Positions 1 through 9,057 of a stretch of 64,000 nucleotides of DNA are shown here, in pieces (position 1 is the stretch's first letter; the number at the start of each line of letters is the position of its first letter). The DNA is from Sporosarcina sp. FSL K6-1522 (GTDB taxonomy: Bacteria > Bacillota > Bacilli > Bacillales_A > Planococcaceae), in NCBI RefSeq assembly GCF_038622445.1, contig NZ_CP152019.1, positions 4,190,501 to 4,254,500 on the forward strand, given 5' to 3'. Position numbers and translations under genes: made by a program. A model generated the notes under the pieces. That model saw only the letters and a program-made list of their open reading frames with translations, had not been told where the DNA came from and did no database searches.

Positions 1-1
1 T

Positions 2-616
2 CTGTTCGTTTTGGCCTTTCTACTCTTGTTTGCACCGTATGCGTCGTATATTCCGCTGGCAGCTATGGCGCCCATTCTTATGTCCGTCGCCTGGAATATG
101 AGTGCTCGGAAAACATTCGTTCATATTTTATCCATCAGATCTGGTGACTCGCTTGTATTATTGACAACGTTTTTACTAACGATTTTTATCGATTTAACGA
201 TTGCCGTGCAAGTCGGTATTTTACTGGCAGCTCTTTCATTCCTGAAGAAAATGAGTGGTAAACTTGAATTGAAAGCCGCCAAACTGTCCGATGTTGAAAT
301 CGCCAAATTTAGCCAAGGCGATCACTCCACATTAGCGAAATATATCGTGGAAGGACCCATTTTCTTCGGTACAGCGAAAGTGTTTGAAGACCGTTATCCA
401 CCCCTTCTTGCATCTACAGCAAAACGCATTATCTTGGACATGGAACACCTATCTGTCATAGATGCGACCGGCGAGGCCTCACTCTTCGCCCTGTTAGACG
501 ATGCAGAAAAAAAGGGCATTCAAATTATTATTAAACGATTGCCGAAAGAAAAACTCTCCCTTTTCAAAAAGAGTGGTTTGTATGACAAGATTGGAAAGGA
601 AAACTTTTTTATGTAA
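2..616 (+). CDS. SulP-family anion transporter, C-terminal part (cut by window edge)
   Basis: The reading frame is open to the left edge, so the true start lies outside the window. The visible part holds the last transmembrane helices (residues about 1-75 of the fragment, hydrophobic with short loops) and then a cytoplasmic STAS domain (about 95-200) with the typical end of strand-helix order: IILDMEHLSVIDATGEASL, then a helix rich in lysine. SulP proteins carry sulfate or other anions, bicarbonate in some members; the STAS domain is their cytoplasmic regulatory module. The substrate cannot be told from this fragment. A strong terminator follows 30 bases after the stop. Family assignment is sure; the substrate is not. 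Confidence 0.85.
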   Translation: MFVLAFLLLFAPYASYIPLAAMAPILMSVAWNMSARKTFVHILSIRSGDSLVLLTTFLLTIFIDLTIAVQVGILLAALSFLKKMSGKLELKAAKLSDVEIAKFSQGDHSTLAKYIVEGPIFFGTAKVFEDRYPPLLASTAKRIILDMEHLSVIDATGEASLFALLDDAEKKGIQIIIKRLPKEKLSLFKKSGLYDKIGKENFFM

Positions 617-645
617 CGATTAACGCCCAGATAGGCCAATGAAAT

Positions 646-681
646 AGACCGCTAATTCGTCCATGAATTAGCGGTCTTTCA
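646..681 (+). terminator. Rho-independent terminator after the SulP gene
   Basis: Perfect 13-bp stem: agaccgctaattc at 646-658 pairs with gaattagcggtct at 665-677, six-base loop, then a short T-rich tail. Confidence 0.85.
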
Positions 682-729
682 TATTCCTATACTACATACT
701 GTCCCTTCATTGAAATAATAAAAATCAGA

Positions 730-942
730 TTAAGTAAAGACCTTATACAAAACATAGCCAATGATTAAGACGACAATTACTATACCTGTCCCTTTCAAAC
801 CTAGACCACCAACTACATCTGCTAAATTACCGGTTGTTGACCGATTCAATCCATCATTAACCGCACCTGTTGGATTCATTTTGAGTTCTTCTTGCCTTAA
901 CCGCTCTCTTTTTTCTTCAGGTGTTTCATGTTGATGATTCAA
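730..942 (-). CDS. Small DUF6366-like membrane protein
   Basis: A 70-residue protein with a charged N-terminus (HETPEEKRERLRQEELKMNP), a glycine-rich middle and one C-terminal membrane helix (about residues 47-68). The pattern ETPEEKRERLRQEELK-NP followed by a single helix is what I remember of the DUF6366 family in Bacillales, whose function is unknown. I chose the TTG start at 942 because GGGGTG lies six bases upstream; the GTG at 951 lies inside that ribosome site. It stands alone between convergent and divergent neighbours. Likely a real gene given the family resemblance and the ribosome site. Confidence 0.7.
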   Translation of the reverse strand: MNHQHETPEEKRERLRQEELKMNPTGAVNDGLNRSTTGNLADVVGGLGLKGTGIVIVVLIIGYVLYKVFT

Positions 943-1070
943 GCTTAGCACCCCTTCCGAATCATTTCTGTTTCAGGTGAGATTGAATGCACAAAGATAT
1001 GATTCCAGCTACCTCGTGAATCGAAGAGTCTTTTATGATTATTCAAAACCCGTATCTTCCAAATTTTAAT

Positions 1071-1943
1071 TTATTTTTTCGATACTGGAATCCAAATTTC
1101 GCTTTTTACTGATGGTGAAGTTAAATCTTTACTTTTAATCGACAAGATTTCAGGCCCTTCTATTGCTTGATAGTCGGAAGATGGAAACCACTCAGAATAA
1201 ATCCTTCCCCAAGTTTCCTGTAGTGTACTAGGAAAAGGCCCTATTGAATCGAATACAGCCCATGTTAAGGCAGGGATTTCAAGTTTTGAAAAGTTTTCAG
1301 AGCATTCTTGTGTTGTCGCTACTCCTATATACTGATTGGGCTCTCCTTTTTCTTCCATGCGGCCTTCAGGAAAGTTTGTAGATGCTTGAATCATTCCTTT
1401 AGGTTCAACATTAGAGAGTTTTTTTAATTGATCTATTTTTTCCATAGTCAAAGATTTCCACATCGCTGTAATTTCCGGATTTTCTCCTTCAAAAATAATC
1501 GGGACCCTTTTCATAATACCAACTATGTTAAATGCCTCTTTTTGTTCAATTCGATAATTCATTTCATTTCCTCCTCTAATTGATAATTGAAAGGTCATTA
1601 GTGGATAGGCTTTTAATTGCTGTCCATTATTTCTTGCCTCCGACGGTGTTACACCATGTAAATTTTGAAAAGCCCTAGTAAAAGAGTCCGGTGAACTGTA
1701 TCCATATTTAATTGAAACATCAATTATTTTTATGTTACTATTGTTAAGCTCAAATGCTGCTAAACTAAGTCGTCTACGGCGAATATATTCTGATAACGTA
1801 ATTCCTGCAAGGAAAGAAAACATTCTTTTAAAATGATATTCAGAACAATGAGCTAACCTTGCCACGATTTTGAAGTCTATCTCGTTAGTAAGGTTCTCCT
1901 CAATATACTTCATTGAATCATTCATATTTTTTAGCAAATCCAT
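1071..1943 (-). CDS. AraC-family regulator with GyrI-like effector domain
   Basis: 290 residues. Residues 1-105 form an AraC double helix-turn-helix ([20 protein letters not shown] and then [20 protein letters not shown], the conserved second helix with GY-S---F-R-F). Residues about 128-288 look like the GyrI-like / effector-binding domain that binds small amphipathic ligands in the Rob/BmrR group ([25 protein letters not shown], ending EIWIPVSKK). Proteins of this layout usually sense a drug-like or hydrophobic compound and switch on nearby genes. The start has AAGGAGGTCATATA upstream. No obvious target is next to it; the TRAP operon 3' end lies upstream. Confidence 0.88.
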   Translation of the reverse strand: MDLLKNMNDSMKYIEENLTNEIDFKIVARLAHCSEYHFKRMFSFLAGITLSEYIRRRRLSLAAFELNNSNIKIIDVSIKYGYSSPDSFTRAFQNLHGVTPSEARNNGQQLKAYPLMTFQLSIRGGNEMNYRIEQKEAFNIVGIMKRVPIIFEGENPEITAMWKSLTMEKIDQLKKLSNVEPKGMIQASTNFPEGRMEEKGEPNQYIGVATTQECSENFSKLEIPALTWAVFDSIGPFPSTLQETWGRIYSEWFPSSDYQAIEGPEILSIKSKDLTSPSVKSEIWIPVSKK

Positions 1944-2118
1944 TATATGACCTCCTTCATCAATAGAATAACAGGAGTTGAAAATATACGTCCGACAATT
2001 TGTGCACCATTATGTAGGATTAATGCTTTATTTTCACTAGCCTGCTCGTTTAGTTCCATAACAGTTCACTACTATTATTTAGATTTTCAAACCTGCATCT
2101 GCCGATTGAATATTCCGT

Positions 2119-2146
2119 CAAAAAAAGCACTGCTATAAGCAATGCT
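2119..2146 (-). terminator. Terminator of the TRAP transporter operon
   Basis: On the minus strand AGCATTGCT-tat-AGCAGTGCT is followed by seven T residues. The stem has one G-T wobble. It lies about 105 bases after the permease stop. Confidence 0.8.
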
Positions 2147-2249
2147 AATTCGTACATTAATTTAGTGTTTTTTGTTTCGATATTTGAGGTGTCATTTAAA
2201 TTTTTTTGCCACACAACTAAACGGGGTAACCTGCTTTTCATAAATACTT

Positions 2250-4205
2250 TCATACAGCAAGAACTTTAGTGTCCCGATCAACTTCAGGCCTTTTCTTTTG
2301 AATAAACCAAATCAGGACAATGAGCACAAGGCCAATTCCACTCGACAACACTTCAGGGATAATTAGCATGAGCCCTGCTCCAAACAACACGAAACGCTCC
2401 CAAGTTCTTGAATGACGGATAAAATAACCAATCACCGCACTACTTACGCCAATCATCCCAAGTAACGCTGTCACAACACTGAATAACAGTTTCAATATCG
2501 TCACATCTACAAAGACAAGAATCGGATTGTAAATAAAGATATAAGGGATGATGAACGCCGCGATTGCCAGTTTAACTGCTGTCACCCCAGTCTTAAATGG
2601 ATTTGCCCTGGCAATACCAGCACCTGCGTATGCAGCGAGACAAACAGGTGGAGTAATGTCTGCAACGATGCCAAAATAGAACACGAACATATGAGCAGCA
2701 AGTGGAGCAACTCCAAATTCATTGATCAGTGCGGGTGCAGCAATGGTCGCGGTGACAACGTAATTCGCAGTCGTCGGAAGCCCCATCCCAAGGACGATAC
2801 AAGCAATCATCGTGAAAATAAGAGCAAGAATGAGATAACCATTCGACAGGGCAATAATGCCAGATGCGAACTTCGCTCCAAGCCCCGTGATACTGACGAC
2901 ACCGGCAATAATACCAGCTGTCGCAACCGCTGCAATAACCGGTAAGGCAACTCGCCCGCCTTGCTCAAGCACATAGACAATCCGCCGAAAATTCAACCGC
3001 GAATCTTTTCGAACCAAGGAAACAAGAAATGCAGCAAGAATCCCGAAAAGTGCTGCACGCTGCGGCGTAAAACCCGACATGATTGTTACGATAATCACAA
3101 CAAGCGGAATAAGCATATAGCCATTTTTGAGTATCAAATCCTTGAAAACAGGTAATTGCGATTTAGGCAAGCCCAAGATTTTCAACTTTTTCGCCTCGAA
3201 ATGGACTCCGATAAAAATGCCTGTAAAATAAAGAATGGCTGGAATGACTGCCGCCAACATAATTGTTGCGTACGACACACCGAGATACTCCATCATGATG
3301 AACGCCGCTGCGCCCATCATCGGCGGCATAATTTGTCCACCTGTCGAAGCCGCAGCCTCTGTTGCACCCGCAAATTCCGGCTTAAATCCAGCTTTTTTCA
3401 TCATCGGAATGGTAAAAGAACCGGTAGCAACCGTATTCCCGACTGAACTTCCTGAAACGGTTCCTTGCAGTGCACTCGCCACAACAGCCGTCTTTGCTGT
3501 TCCCCCTGTAAAGCGTCCCGTTAAGGAGAAGGCGAGATCATTGAAAAACTTTCCGATTGGTGTATTCACAAGCATGACGCCAAAAAATAAAAACAGATAG
3601 ATGAACTTCGCGGAAATCTGGATGGGCGTTCCGAACACACCACTTTCTCGGTACCATAAATTCGGTCCAATTCGGTCAATCGAAAATCCGGGGTGTGAAA
3701 GAATTTGAGTTGGAATGTATTTCCCGAAAATTGCATAGAGGATTGCCACACTTGCAACAAGAACGATTGGCAGTCCTACTGTTCTTCTCGTTGCTTCAAG
3801 AACAAGCACAACCCCAAGCAACGAGATGAAAATATCAAGCGGGCTATATCCCGAAACTCGACTTTGCAAAATAGAGTCGAAAAAAAAGATTTTATGATAG
3901 GTTACATACATCGCTGTAAAGGCGAGCGTAACATCATACCAAGGAACCTTTTTCTGCGTATTTCTCCATGCTTTCCTTGCCGGATAGAGGAGAAATATAA
4001 TTCCTAGAGCAGTGCCGAGATGGACTGCTCCCTGCTTTTGAGATGGGAGCGTACCAAAATAGCCTGTATATAGATGAAAAACTGTCAGTGCGACGCCTAG
4101 AAATGTTACAACCCACGCCCATTTTCCAATTTGAGTGCGAAACTGATTCTCTTTATCATACTTCTCCAGAATTTCTTGTGCATCGATTTGCGGCTGAGCT
4201 TTCAT
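2250..4205 (-). CDS. TRAP transporter fused permease (TAXI type, DctQM fusion)
   Basis: 651 residues with about 16-18 membrane helices. The N-terminal part carries the small DctQ-like helices, and the rest is the large DctM-like permease with its family blocks (SALQGTVSGSSVGNTVATG, FAGATEAAASTGGQIMPP, LGMGLPTTANYVVTAT). TRAP transporters drive uptake of organic acids or related compounds with an ion gradient and an external binding protein. The gene starts 23 bases after the stop of the TAXI binding protein with GGAAGGAGGACG in front, so the two form one operon. The substrate is unknown; TAXI systems have been linked to glutamate and other dicarboxylates. Confidence 0.93.
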   Translation of the reverse strand: MKAQPQIDAQEILEKYDKENQFRTQIGKWAWVVTFLGVALTVFHLYTGYFGTLPSQKQGAVHLGTALGIIFLLYPARKAWRNTQKKVPWYDVTLAFTAMYVTYHKIFFFDSILQSRVSGYSPLDIFISLLGVVLVLEATRRTVGLPIVLVASVAILYAIFGKYIPTQILSHPGFSIDRIGPNLWYRESGVFGTPIQISAKFIYLFLFFGVMLVNTPIGKFFNDLAFSLTGRFTGGTAKTAVVASALQGTVSGSSVGNTVATGSFTIPMMKKAGFKPEFAGATEAAASTGGQIMPPMMGAAAFIMMEYLGVSYATIMLAAVIPAILYFTGIFIGVHFEAKKLKILGLPKSQLPVFKDLILKNGYMLIPLVVIIVTIMSGFTPQRAALFGILAAFLVSLVRKDSRLNFRRIVYVLEQGGRVALPVIAAVATAGIIAGVVSITGLGAKFASGIIALSNGYLILALIFTMIACIVLGMGLPTTANYVVTATIAAPALINEFGVAPLAAHMFVFYFGIVADITPPVCLAAYAGAGIARANPFKTGVTAVKLAIAAFIIPYIFIYNPILVFVDVTILKLLFSVVTALLGMIGVSSAVIGYFIRHSRTWERFVLFGAGLMLIIPEVLSSGIGLVLIVLIWFIQKKRPEVDRDTKVLAV

Positions 4206-4228
4206 TCGGCGTCCTCCTTCCCGTCCAT

Positions 4229-5230
4229 TTATTTCACATCGTCAAGGCTCTTAATCTTCGTCTTTTCCCGCGTAACAATTTGGATAACCTCTGGATAGAT
4301 ATGGCCGATGAAAGCCGCATTTTCCACTTTGTTCCCTTTAAACTCCGCTTCCCCGTTTAATGCTTGTAGCGCAGGAACGTGTACAGACATTCCCAGATCC
4401 ATATGCCCCTCACTGATCGTCGAGAGGTTCTCAACCGAAGCACCTGTTTCCGTATTCGTCACATTCACTCCGTCGATATACTTGTTCCAAAGATTGGCCA
4501 TTTCTCCTCCGAGAGGATAATACGTACCTCCTTGACTACCCGTTCCAAGAATAAATTCTTTCTTGCGTTTACTGACATCAGCTGTAAGCTTTGCAACTTT
4601 ATTGTCCACCGTCAAGCCTTGCTCTTCATAATACCTTTTAGCTCCCGGATGAATTAAAAGCCCTTCCGATCCACGAAGCGCATTTTCAAGGATCATTTGC
4701 TTCGCTTGCGCATGTGTATTTTCACCTGCACTTTCAATCATGTTTTTAGCAATCTCATAGCCAAGCTCCTCGTCGATTGTATCCGTATTGCCCATTAGAA
4801 TCGCGTATGCCGTAACGGTTTCAATATCTTCTGTAAGGAAATCATAGGTTTCTTTAGGAATTGTCAATCTCCGATAACCTGAATTCTCCTCAATATGTGC
4901 AATCGCTTTGTCGGAAAGGCCAAGCATTTTCACATCACCTGCAGACGCTTGTAAACTTTCGATACTAGCAGCCGGAAGTCCAAGAATCCCAATTGACACA
5001 TCGATATTTCCATCTTGAACACCATCCGCCGCGTCCCCAAATCCTTCTTGGAATGCTTTATAATCTCCATCTTCAATTCCATATGCCTCAAGAATTAGCT
5101 TGGACACATTATTCGTTTCACTCGCAGCCGGTCCAATTGCGATATTTTTAGCTCCCCCGCCGCATGCCGATAAAACAAGCATCACTCCAAATAGAGGTAA
5201 AAATAATCCACGTAAACTTTTCTTCTTCAT
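4229..5230 (-). CDS. TAXI-family TRAP solute-binding lipoprotein, circularly permuted
   Basis: 333 residues with a lipoprotein signal (LVLSACGGG, lipid-bearing Cys at about residue 23), so it should be anchored outside the membrane and feed the fused permease downstream. The family content is clear, but the order is not. In TAXI proteins the GG-YYPLGG--A--W block and the GASVEN block come first and the VAIGP, EAADA--DG-ID and HPGA-KYY blocks come last. Here residues 28-214 carry the usual C-terminal half (IAIGPAAS, GFGDAADGVQDGNIDV, LLIHPGAKRYYEEQGL) and residues 222-333 carry the usual N-terminal half (LGTGSQGGTYYPLGG, NTETGASVENLS, IYPEVIQIVTREKTKIKSL), ending at DDVK where the other half would normally continue. 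Total length is normal for the family, so nothing seems missing. See findings. Confidence 0.9.
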   Translation of the reverse strand: MKKKSLRGLFLPLFGVMLVLSACGGGAKNIAIGPAASETNNVSKLILEAYGIEDGDYKAFQEGFGDAADGVQDGNIDVSIGILGLPAASIESLQASAGDVKMLGLSDKAIAHIEENSGYRRLTIPKETYDFLTEDIETVTAYAILMGNTDTIDEELGYEIAKNMIESAGENTHAQAKQMILENALRGSEGLLIHPGAKRYYEEQGLTVDNKVAKLTADVSKRKKEFILGTGSQGGTYYPLGGEMANLWNKYIDGVNVTNTETGASVENLSTISEGHMDLGMSVHVPALQALNGEAEFKGNKVENAAFIGHIYPEVIQIVTREKTKIKSLDDVK

Positions 5231-5427
5231 CTTAATAGCCCCCTTGTCTACTTTTTCCCACTATCGGTACAAACTTTGACACATAAATTGGTGCATGTTT
5301 TTCCGGGTATCCTATTTCCAAAGACAAGCACTAGATTGCTAGTTCATCATACGCGAATTACTTTCTAGATATTCAAACTATTTGAAGTTGCTTATCAAGA
5401 AGTCTCGATTCTATACGGCAAAAAATA

Positions 5428-5476
5428 AAAAAAGCCTTTCCGCCCCACAATAACTCGTGGTACTGAAAGACTTTTT
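5428..5476 (-). terminator. Terminator of the M20 hydrolase gene
   Basis: Minus strand AGTCTTTC ... GAAAGGCTT with an inner CCAC/GTGG pairing, followed by a run of T. It begins directly after the stop of the amidohydrolase gene. Confidence 0.75.
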
Positions 5477-5480
5477 CCAT

Positions 5481-6587
5481 TTAGTTTTTCCAATAAGAAG
5501 CTTTCTTCAACGTAGCTGACAACACCCGTGCACCTATATCGAGTGCTTCCCGGTTAAACGTCATAGCTGGATGATGAAGCCCAGGCGCAAGATCCGCTCC
5601 AATCCCAATCATGGCAGCTTTCAACGCCGGCTGATGAATCGTGTAAAAATGGAAATCATCACTACCTGATGTAATGATAGCTGGCGAAAATGCTTCTTCC
5701 CCGACCGTTTCTACTATCGCTTCAGTCGCAATCGCCACCGCTTCTTCTGCCACTTCCGCAGCTGGCGTATAATCACTCCAGATCAATTCGATTTCCACAG
5801 CATGCATCTTGCCAATAGCCTCGATGCCCGCTGTAATGCGCTCCTGCAATTCATTCAACACGGAGTTGGATTGTGAACGCGCGTCAATGGCAAATGTCGC
5901 CGTTCCCGGGATAATATTGAGGCTATCGCCACCCGCTTGCACTTTTGTGAGTTTCGCTGAATATGCTTCATACGGTGAAAATTGAATGGTTTTTATGAAC
6001 TGTGCAATCGCAAAAAGTGGATCGAGTGCATTATTCCCTTGATGAGGTCGAGCACCGTGGGCATCCACACCTGTGATTCTCCCCTCAAGGAATACCGCCG
6101 CTCCGTGATGAATGGCCGGTGCTACTTTGCCAAATGGAATTTCTTCCTGCGGACGTAAATGCACCCCAAATAGATGACTCACACCATCTACGGCTCCTCG
6201 CTCAATCATCGCATTGGCACCATTGCCTTTTTCTTCTGCTGGTTGGAAGATAAAGCGAATACGACTGCCAAGCGCTTCCTGCTGTAAGTAACGAAGTGCG
6301 CCCAAGACCATAGAAATATTGGCATCATGTCCACATGAATGATTGGCTTGATAAACACCATCTACTTCCTGCCACAGTGCATCGATATCGGCGCGCACTG
6401 CAATGATTCGGTCACCTTCCCCGATTTCAGCAACAACACCCGTTACATCGTCAAACGTATGATGCTTGACGCCAAGCCCCGTTAAAATTTCGGCAAGTTG
6501 CCTAGTCGTCTCTACTTCTTGCCAACTCACTTCAGGATGCGCATGAAAATGCTCAAACCACTGCTCAATTTGCGCTTTCACTGTCAT
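5481..6587 (-). CDS. M20-family metallo-amidohydrolase (aminoacylase-like)
   Basis: About 368 residues. M20 di-metal peptidase fold: RADIDALWQEVDG and SCGHDANISM hold metal ligands, PAEEKGNGA holds the catalytic and ligand glutamates, VHLRP follows, and GLHHPAMTFN near the end holds the last histidine. A dimerisation domain (about residues 175-290, HGARPHQGNNALDP) sits in the middle. Such enzymes cleave N-acyl amino acids or related amides in the cytoplasm. I chose ATG at 6587 because GGAG lies eight bases upstream; a TTG 18 bases further up lacks a site. It is monocistronic, next to but not overlapping the TRAP operon. The exact substrate cannot be read from the sequence. Confidence 0.88.
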   Translation of the reverse strand: MTVKAQIEQWFEHFHAHPEVSWQEVETTRQLAEILTGLGVKHHTFDDVTGVVAEIGEGDRIIAVRADIDALWQEVDGVYQANHSCGHDANISMVLGALRYLQQEALGSRIRFIFQPAEEKGNGANAMIERGAVDGVSHLFGVHLRPQEEIPFGKVAPAIHHGAAVFLEGRITGVDAHGARPHQGNNALDPLFAIAQFIKTIQFSPYEAYSAKLTKVQAGGDSLNIIPGTATFAIDARSQSNSVLNELQERITAGIEAIGKMHAVEIELIWSDYTPAAEVAEEAVAIATEAIVETVGEEAFSPAIITSGSDDFHFYTIHQPALKAAMIGIGADLAPGLHHPAMTFNREALDIGARVLSATLKKASYWKN

Positions 6588-6663
6588 ATCAAACACTCCA
6601 ATCAACTTTATTAAAATAGCCGAGGTTAGTTTTCCCTCGGCTTGGTGTACACTTCTATAACAT

Positions 6664-7947
6664 CTATAACTTCCACTTCACCCTCGCATAAACAACAAGC
6701 ATCACAAAGTTCGCCGCCGCACTAATCGCCGTCCCATAGGCAATCGACGAAGCACCAAACGCATCCTTCATCAAATAAATCACCGCGACGTTAATCCCCA
6801 AAACACTCACTATACTGAATAAAACCGGCACAATGGAATTAGCTTTGGCATAATAAAATCGGGTAATATAGGTATTCGCTGCAAGGAAGAACATCGATAA
6901 TGCAAATGCACGGAAAATCGGTACGGTTAGCAGCACATCTTCTCGCGTATATTCCCCGCGTTCGAAAACAAGACTAATAAGTGGCTCTGCAAAGAAATAA
7001 GCTACAGCTGTTGCTGGTACGAGTAACGCGACTAAATAAAGCATTCCTTTTTTATAAAGCTTACGGATGGTTTCATTGTCACCCTCCCCTTCCTTTTTAC
7101 TCAAAAGAGGATAAATTACCGTTGTCACTGCCGTCATTAAAATGGCCTGTGGCAAACTCGTCAATTTGGACGCATAGTTGACAGCCGAAATCATTCCGTC
7201 CCCAAACTGATCGGCCGCAATTCGGTGAATTAAAATATAAAACTGCAGCGACGCTCCGCCGAATAAAATGGGCAATGCAATGACCCAAATCCGTTTGACA
7301 TCATCAGACATTCCAAAAGACGGTCTCAACGAATAAAGCTTGGATTTCCGAAGGCCTGCATATAGAAAGCCCCCCATTAAAATAGCGCCGAACATCGCAC
7401 CAATCCCGTAAGATTGCGGTCCAAAAGTGCTTGTCAGTGCTACAGCAATACCAACAAACGCCGCATTATAGAGCAAAACAGCCATGCTCGATAGATTGTA
7501 CTTGCCATTGATATTCAGCGCGCCACTCATCCATGTCGCTAACACGAGAATGATAGAAGAAGGCATCATCCACAAATATAAATTACGAATCATTGCGTAC
7601 TCTTCAACACTGCGATTTCTAAAAAACAAATGCAATACCGGATTCGTAAAAATCAGTAACACAACAGTAATGGACACCGCCGTAACAAGTGTCGTTGTAA
7701 AAGACTTCCGAACGTACAACATCTTATCCGATTTTGTCGAATGATAGACTGATATAAAGGCCGTTGTCAATCCACCACCTACAACGAGGTAAATGAAATT
7801 CGGAATCGTATAGGCCGTGACAATCGCATCCGCCGTAGACGTTGTCCCATATTGCGTGGAGATTGCTACTTCCCGTAGGAAACCAAATAGCCTCGCTACG
7901 ATATTAATGACCGCAACGGCTCCGACAATCTTCATCATTTTGCTCAT
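6664..7947 (-). CDS. MurJ/MviN-like polysaccharide flippase
   Basis: 427 residues, about 12 membrane helices, with the MviN/MATE-like start (VNIVARLFGFLREVAIS) and the GGLTTAFISVY block. Members move lipid-linked sugars across the membrane. It is shorter than the usual MurJ (about 500 residues, 14 helices), so it may serve a secondary glycan and not lipid II itself. Its start overlaps the stop of the glycosyltransferase by four bases (ATGA), and a CsaB-like gene lies upstream, so the three form one operon. The likely joint job is making and exporting a secondary cell-wall polymer or another surface glycan. Confidence 0.85.
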   Translation of the reverse strand: MSKMMKIVGAVAVINIVARLFGFLREVAISTQYGTTSTADAIVTAYTIPNFIYLVVGGGLTTAFISVYHSTKSDKMLYVRKSFTTTLVTAVSITVVLLIFTNPVLHLFFRNRSVEEYAMIRNLYLWMMPSSIILVLATWMSGALNINGKYNLSSMAVLLYNAAFVGIAVALTSTFGPQSYGIGAMFGAILMGGFLYAGLRKSKLYSLRPSFGMSDDVKRIWVIALPILFGGASLQFYILIHRIAADQFGDGMISAVNYASKLTSLPQAILMTAVTTVIYPLLSKKEGEGDNETIRKLYKKGMLYLVALLVPATAVAYFFAEPLISLVFERGEYTREDVLLTVPIFRAFALSMFFLAANTYITRFYYAKANSIVPVLFSIVSVLGINVAVIYLMKDAFGASSIAYGTAISAAANFVMLVVYARVKWKL

Positions 7948-9053
7948 CGATTGCCAACCTGTTTGTTTTCAGCTGCCTGATAAATGGCGAGTAACTTCTT
8001 CAAAACCGTATCGAATGAATGCGCTGACACCATGTCTTGCATCACTTTTTCATCAATTTGTGTCGAAGAGGGGTTCAAAGCCTCTTTCAGCCCTTCCGCT
8101 AAAGAATCGGCATCTTTCGGTTCAACCAGGATGCCTGCTCCTTGATTCAACAAATAAGACAGGCCACCTACGTCCGTTCCCACCACTTTTGTTCCTGCTG
8201 CCATCGCTTCAAGCGCAACAAGTCCAAAGCCTTCTTGATGAGAAGGTAGCGTCAACACGCTTGCGGCAGACATCCATTGCGCTAATTCAGCTTGTCCAAC
8301 AGGTGCTTGAAAGTGGACGCCTTCCACGTTCTTCTCTTGAATAACCGCTTGTAACTCTTTGACGAAACTACTGTCTTTCTGTGAGCCTACAATGTATAGT
8401 TCGCTGTCCGGATTCGCTGTTTTCACCAGTGTATATGCCTCAACAAGCTCCAATAGCCCTTTGGCTCGAATGACATTTCCTACGTATAAGATGATTTTTT
8501 TCTCTAATGGCAGACTAAGTGTTGTCCGTGCTTCTTCTTTCACAGTCGGTTTAAAAACAGCCGTATTAACACCCATGCTGATGACATGCACCCGATTGCC
8601 AGGCACTTCAAATCTTCCTGTCACATCTGTTTTTAATTTCTCTCCGACGACAATGACTGCTTCTGCCGCCTGTAAAATGGTTTTCGTAATGCCTGCAATG
8701 AACGGACCTTTAGCTGCCATCTGATCGATATCCCCGCCATGAACTGTAACTACGTAAGGGATGCCCATCATTTTCTTACCGATTAATGACAATAACCCTG
8801 TCGGGAATGCATAATGTGCATGCGTAATCGACAATGCCTTGCGATTTTTCATCATATAGACAAAAGAACGGAAAAACCACGACATGTATTTCTTCAATGC
8901 CGTTGCTTTTCCTTTCCCTGGATTATCGATTGCCAGTACATCCACAGCAACATCCGCTGACTTTAAAAGTTCGACTTGATTCTTTACGAAAATACCAAAT
9001 GTCGGATGCTGAGGGGATGGATACATATTACTGAATACGACGATTCGCTCCAT
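7944..9053 (-). CDS. GT4-family glycosyltransferase
   Basis: 369 residues. GT-B fold with an N-terminal acceptor domain (NMYPSPQHPTFGIFVKNQ, VTVHGGDID) and a C-terminal nucleotide-sugar domain (ILYVGNVIRAKGLLELVEAY, LPSHQEGFGLVALEAMAAGT, the E-GFGLV-LEAMA signature of family GT4). It should transfer a sugar from a nucleotide donor to a lipid-linked glycan at the inner face of the membrane. The start has AAAGGAGTAAGTAA and lies four bases after the CsaB-like gene; the stop overlaps the flippase start. Donor and acceptor are unknown. Confidence 0.9.
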   Translation of the reverse strand: MERIVVFSNMYPSPQHPTFGIFVKNQVELLKSADVAVDVLAIDNPGKGKATALKKYMSWFFRSFVYMMKNRKALSITHAHYAFPTGLLSLIGKKMMGIPYVVTVHGGDIDQMAAKGPFIAGITKTILQAAEAVIVVGEKLKTDVTGRFEVPGNRVHVISMGVNTAVFKPTVKEEARTTLSLPLEKKIILYVGNVIRAKGLLELVEAYTLVKTANPDSELYIVGSQKDSSFVKELQAVIQEKNVEGVHFQAPVGQAELAQWMSAASVLTLPSHQEGFGLVALEAMAAGTKVVGTDVGGLSYLLNQGAGILVEPKDADSLAEGLKEALNPSSTQIDEKVMQDMVSAHSFDTVLKKLLAIYQAAENKQVGNR

Positions 9054-9057
9054 TTAC

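Noticed and set aside
1947..2138. 63-codon plus-strand ORF between the AraC and TRAP genes
   Set aside because: No ribosome site or family resemblance, and it overlaps the TRAP operon terminator.
2050..2253. 67-codon minus-strand ORF overlapping the TRAP permease stop by ATGA
   Set aside because: The operon terminator (2119-2146) lies inside it, so most of it would not be transcribed, and the product resembles no known family.
3235..3600. 121-codon plus-strand ORF inside the TRAP permease gene
   Set aside because: Antisense shadow of a well-supported membrane protein gene, with no start signals.
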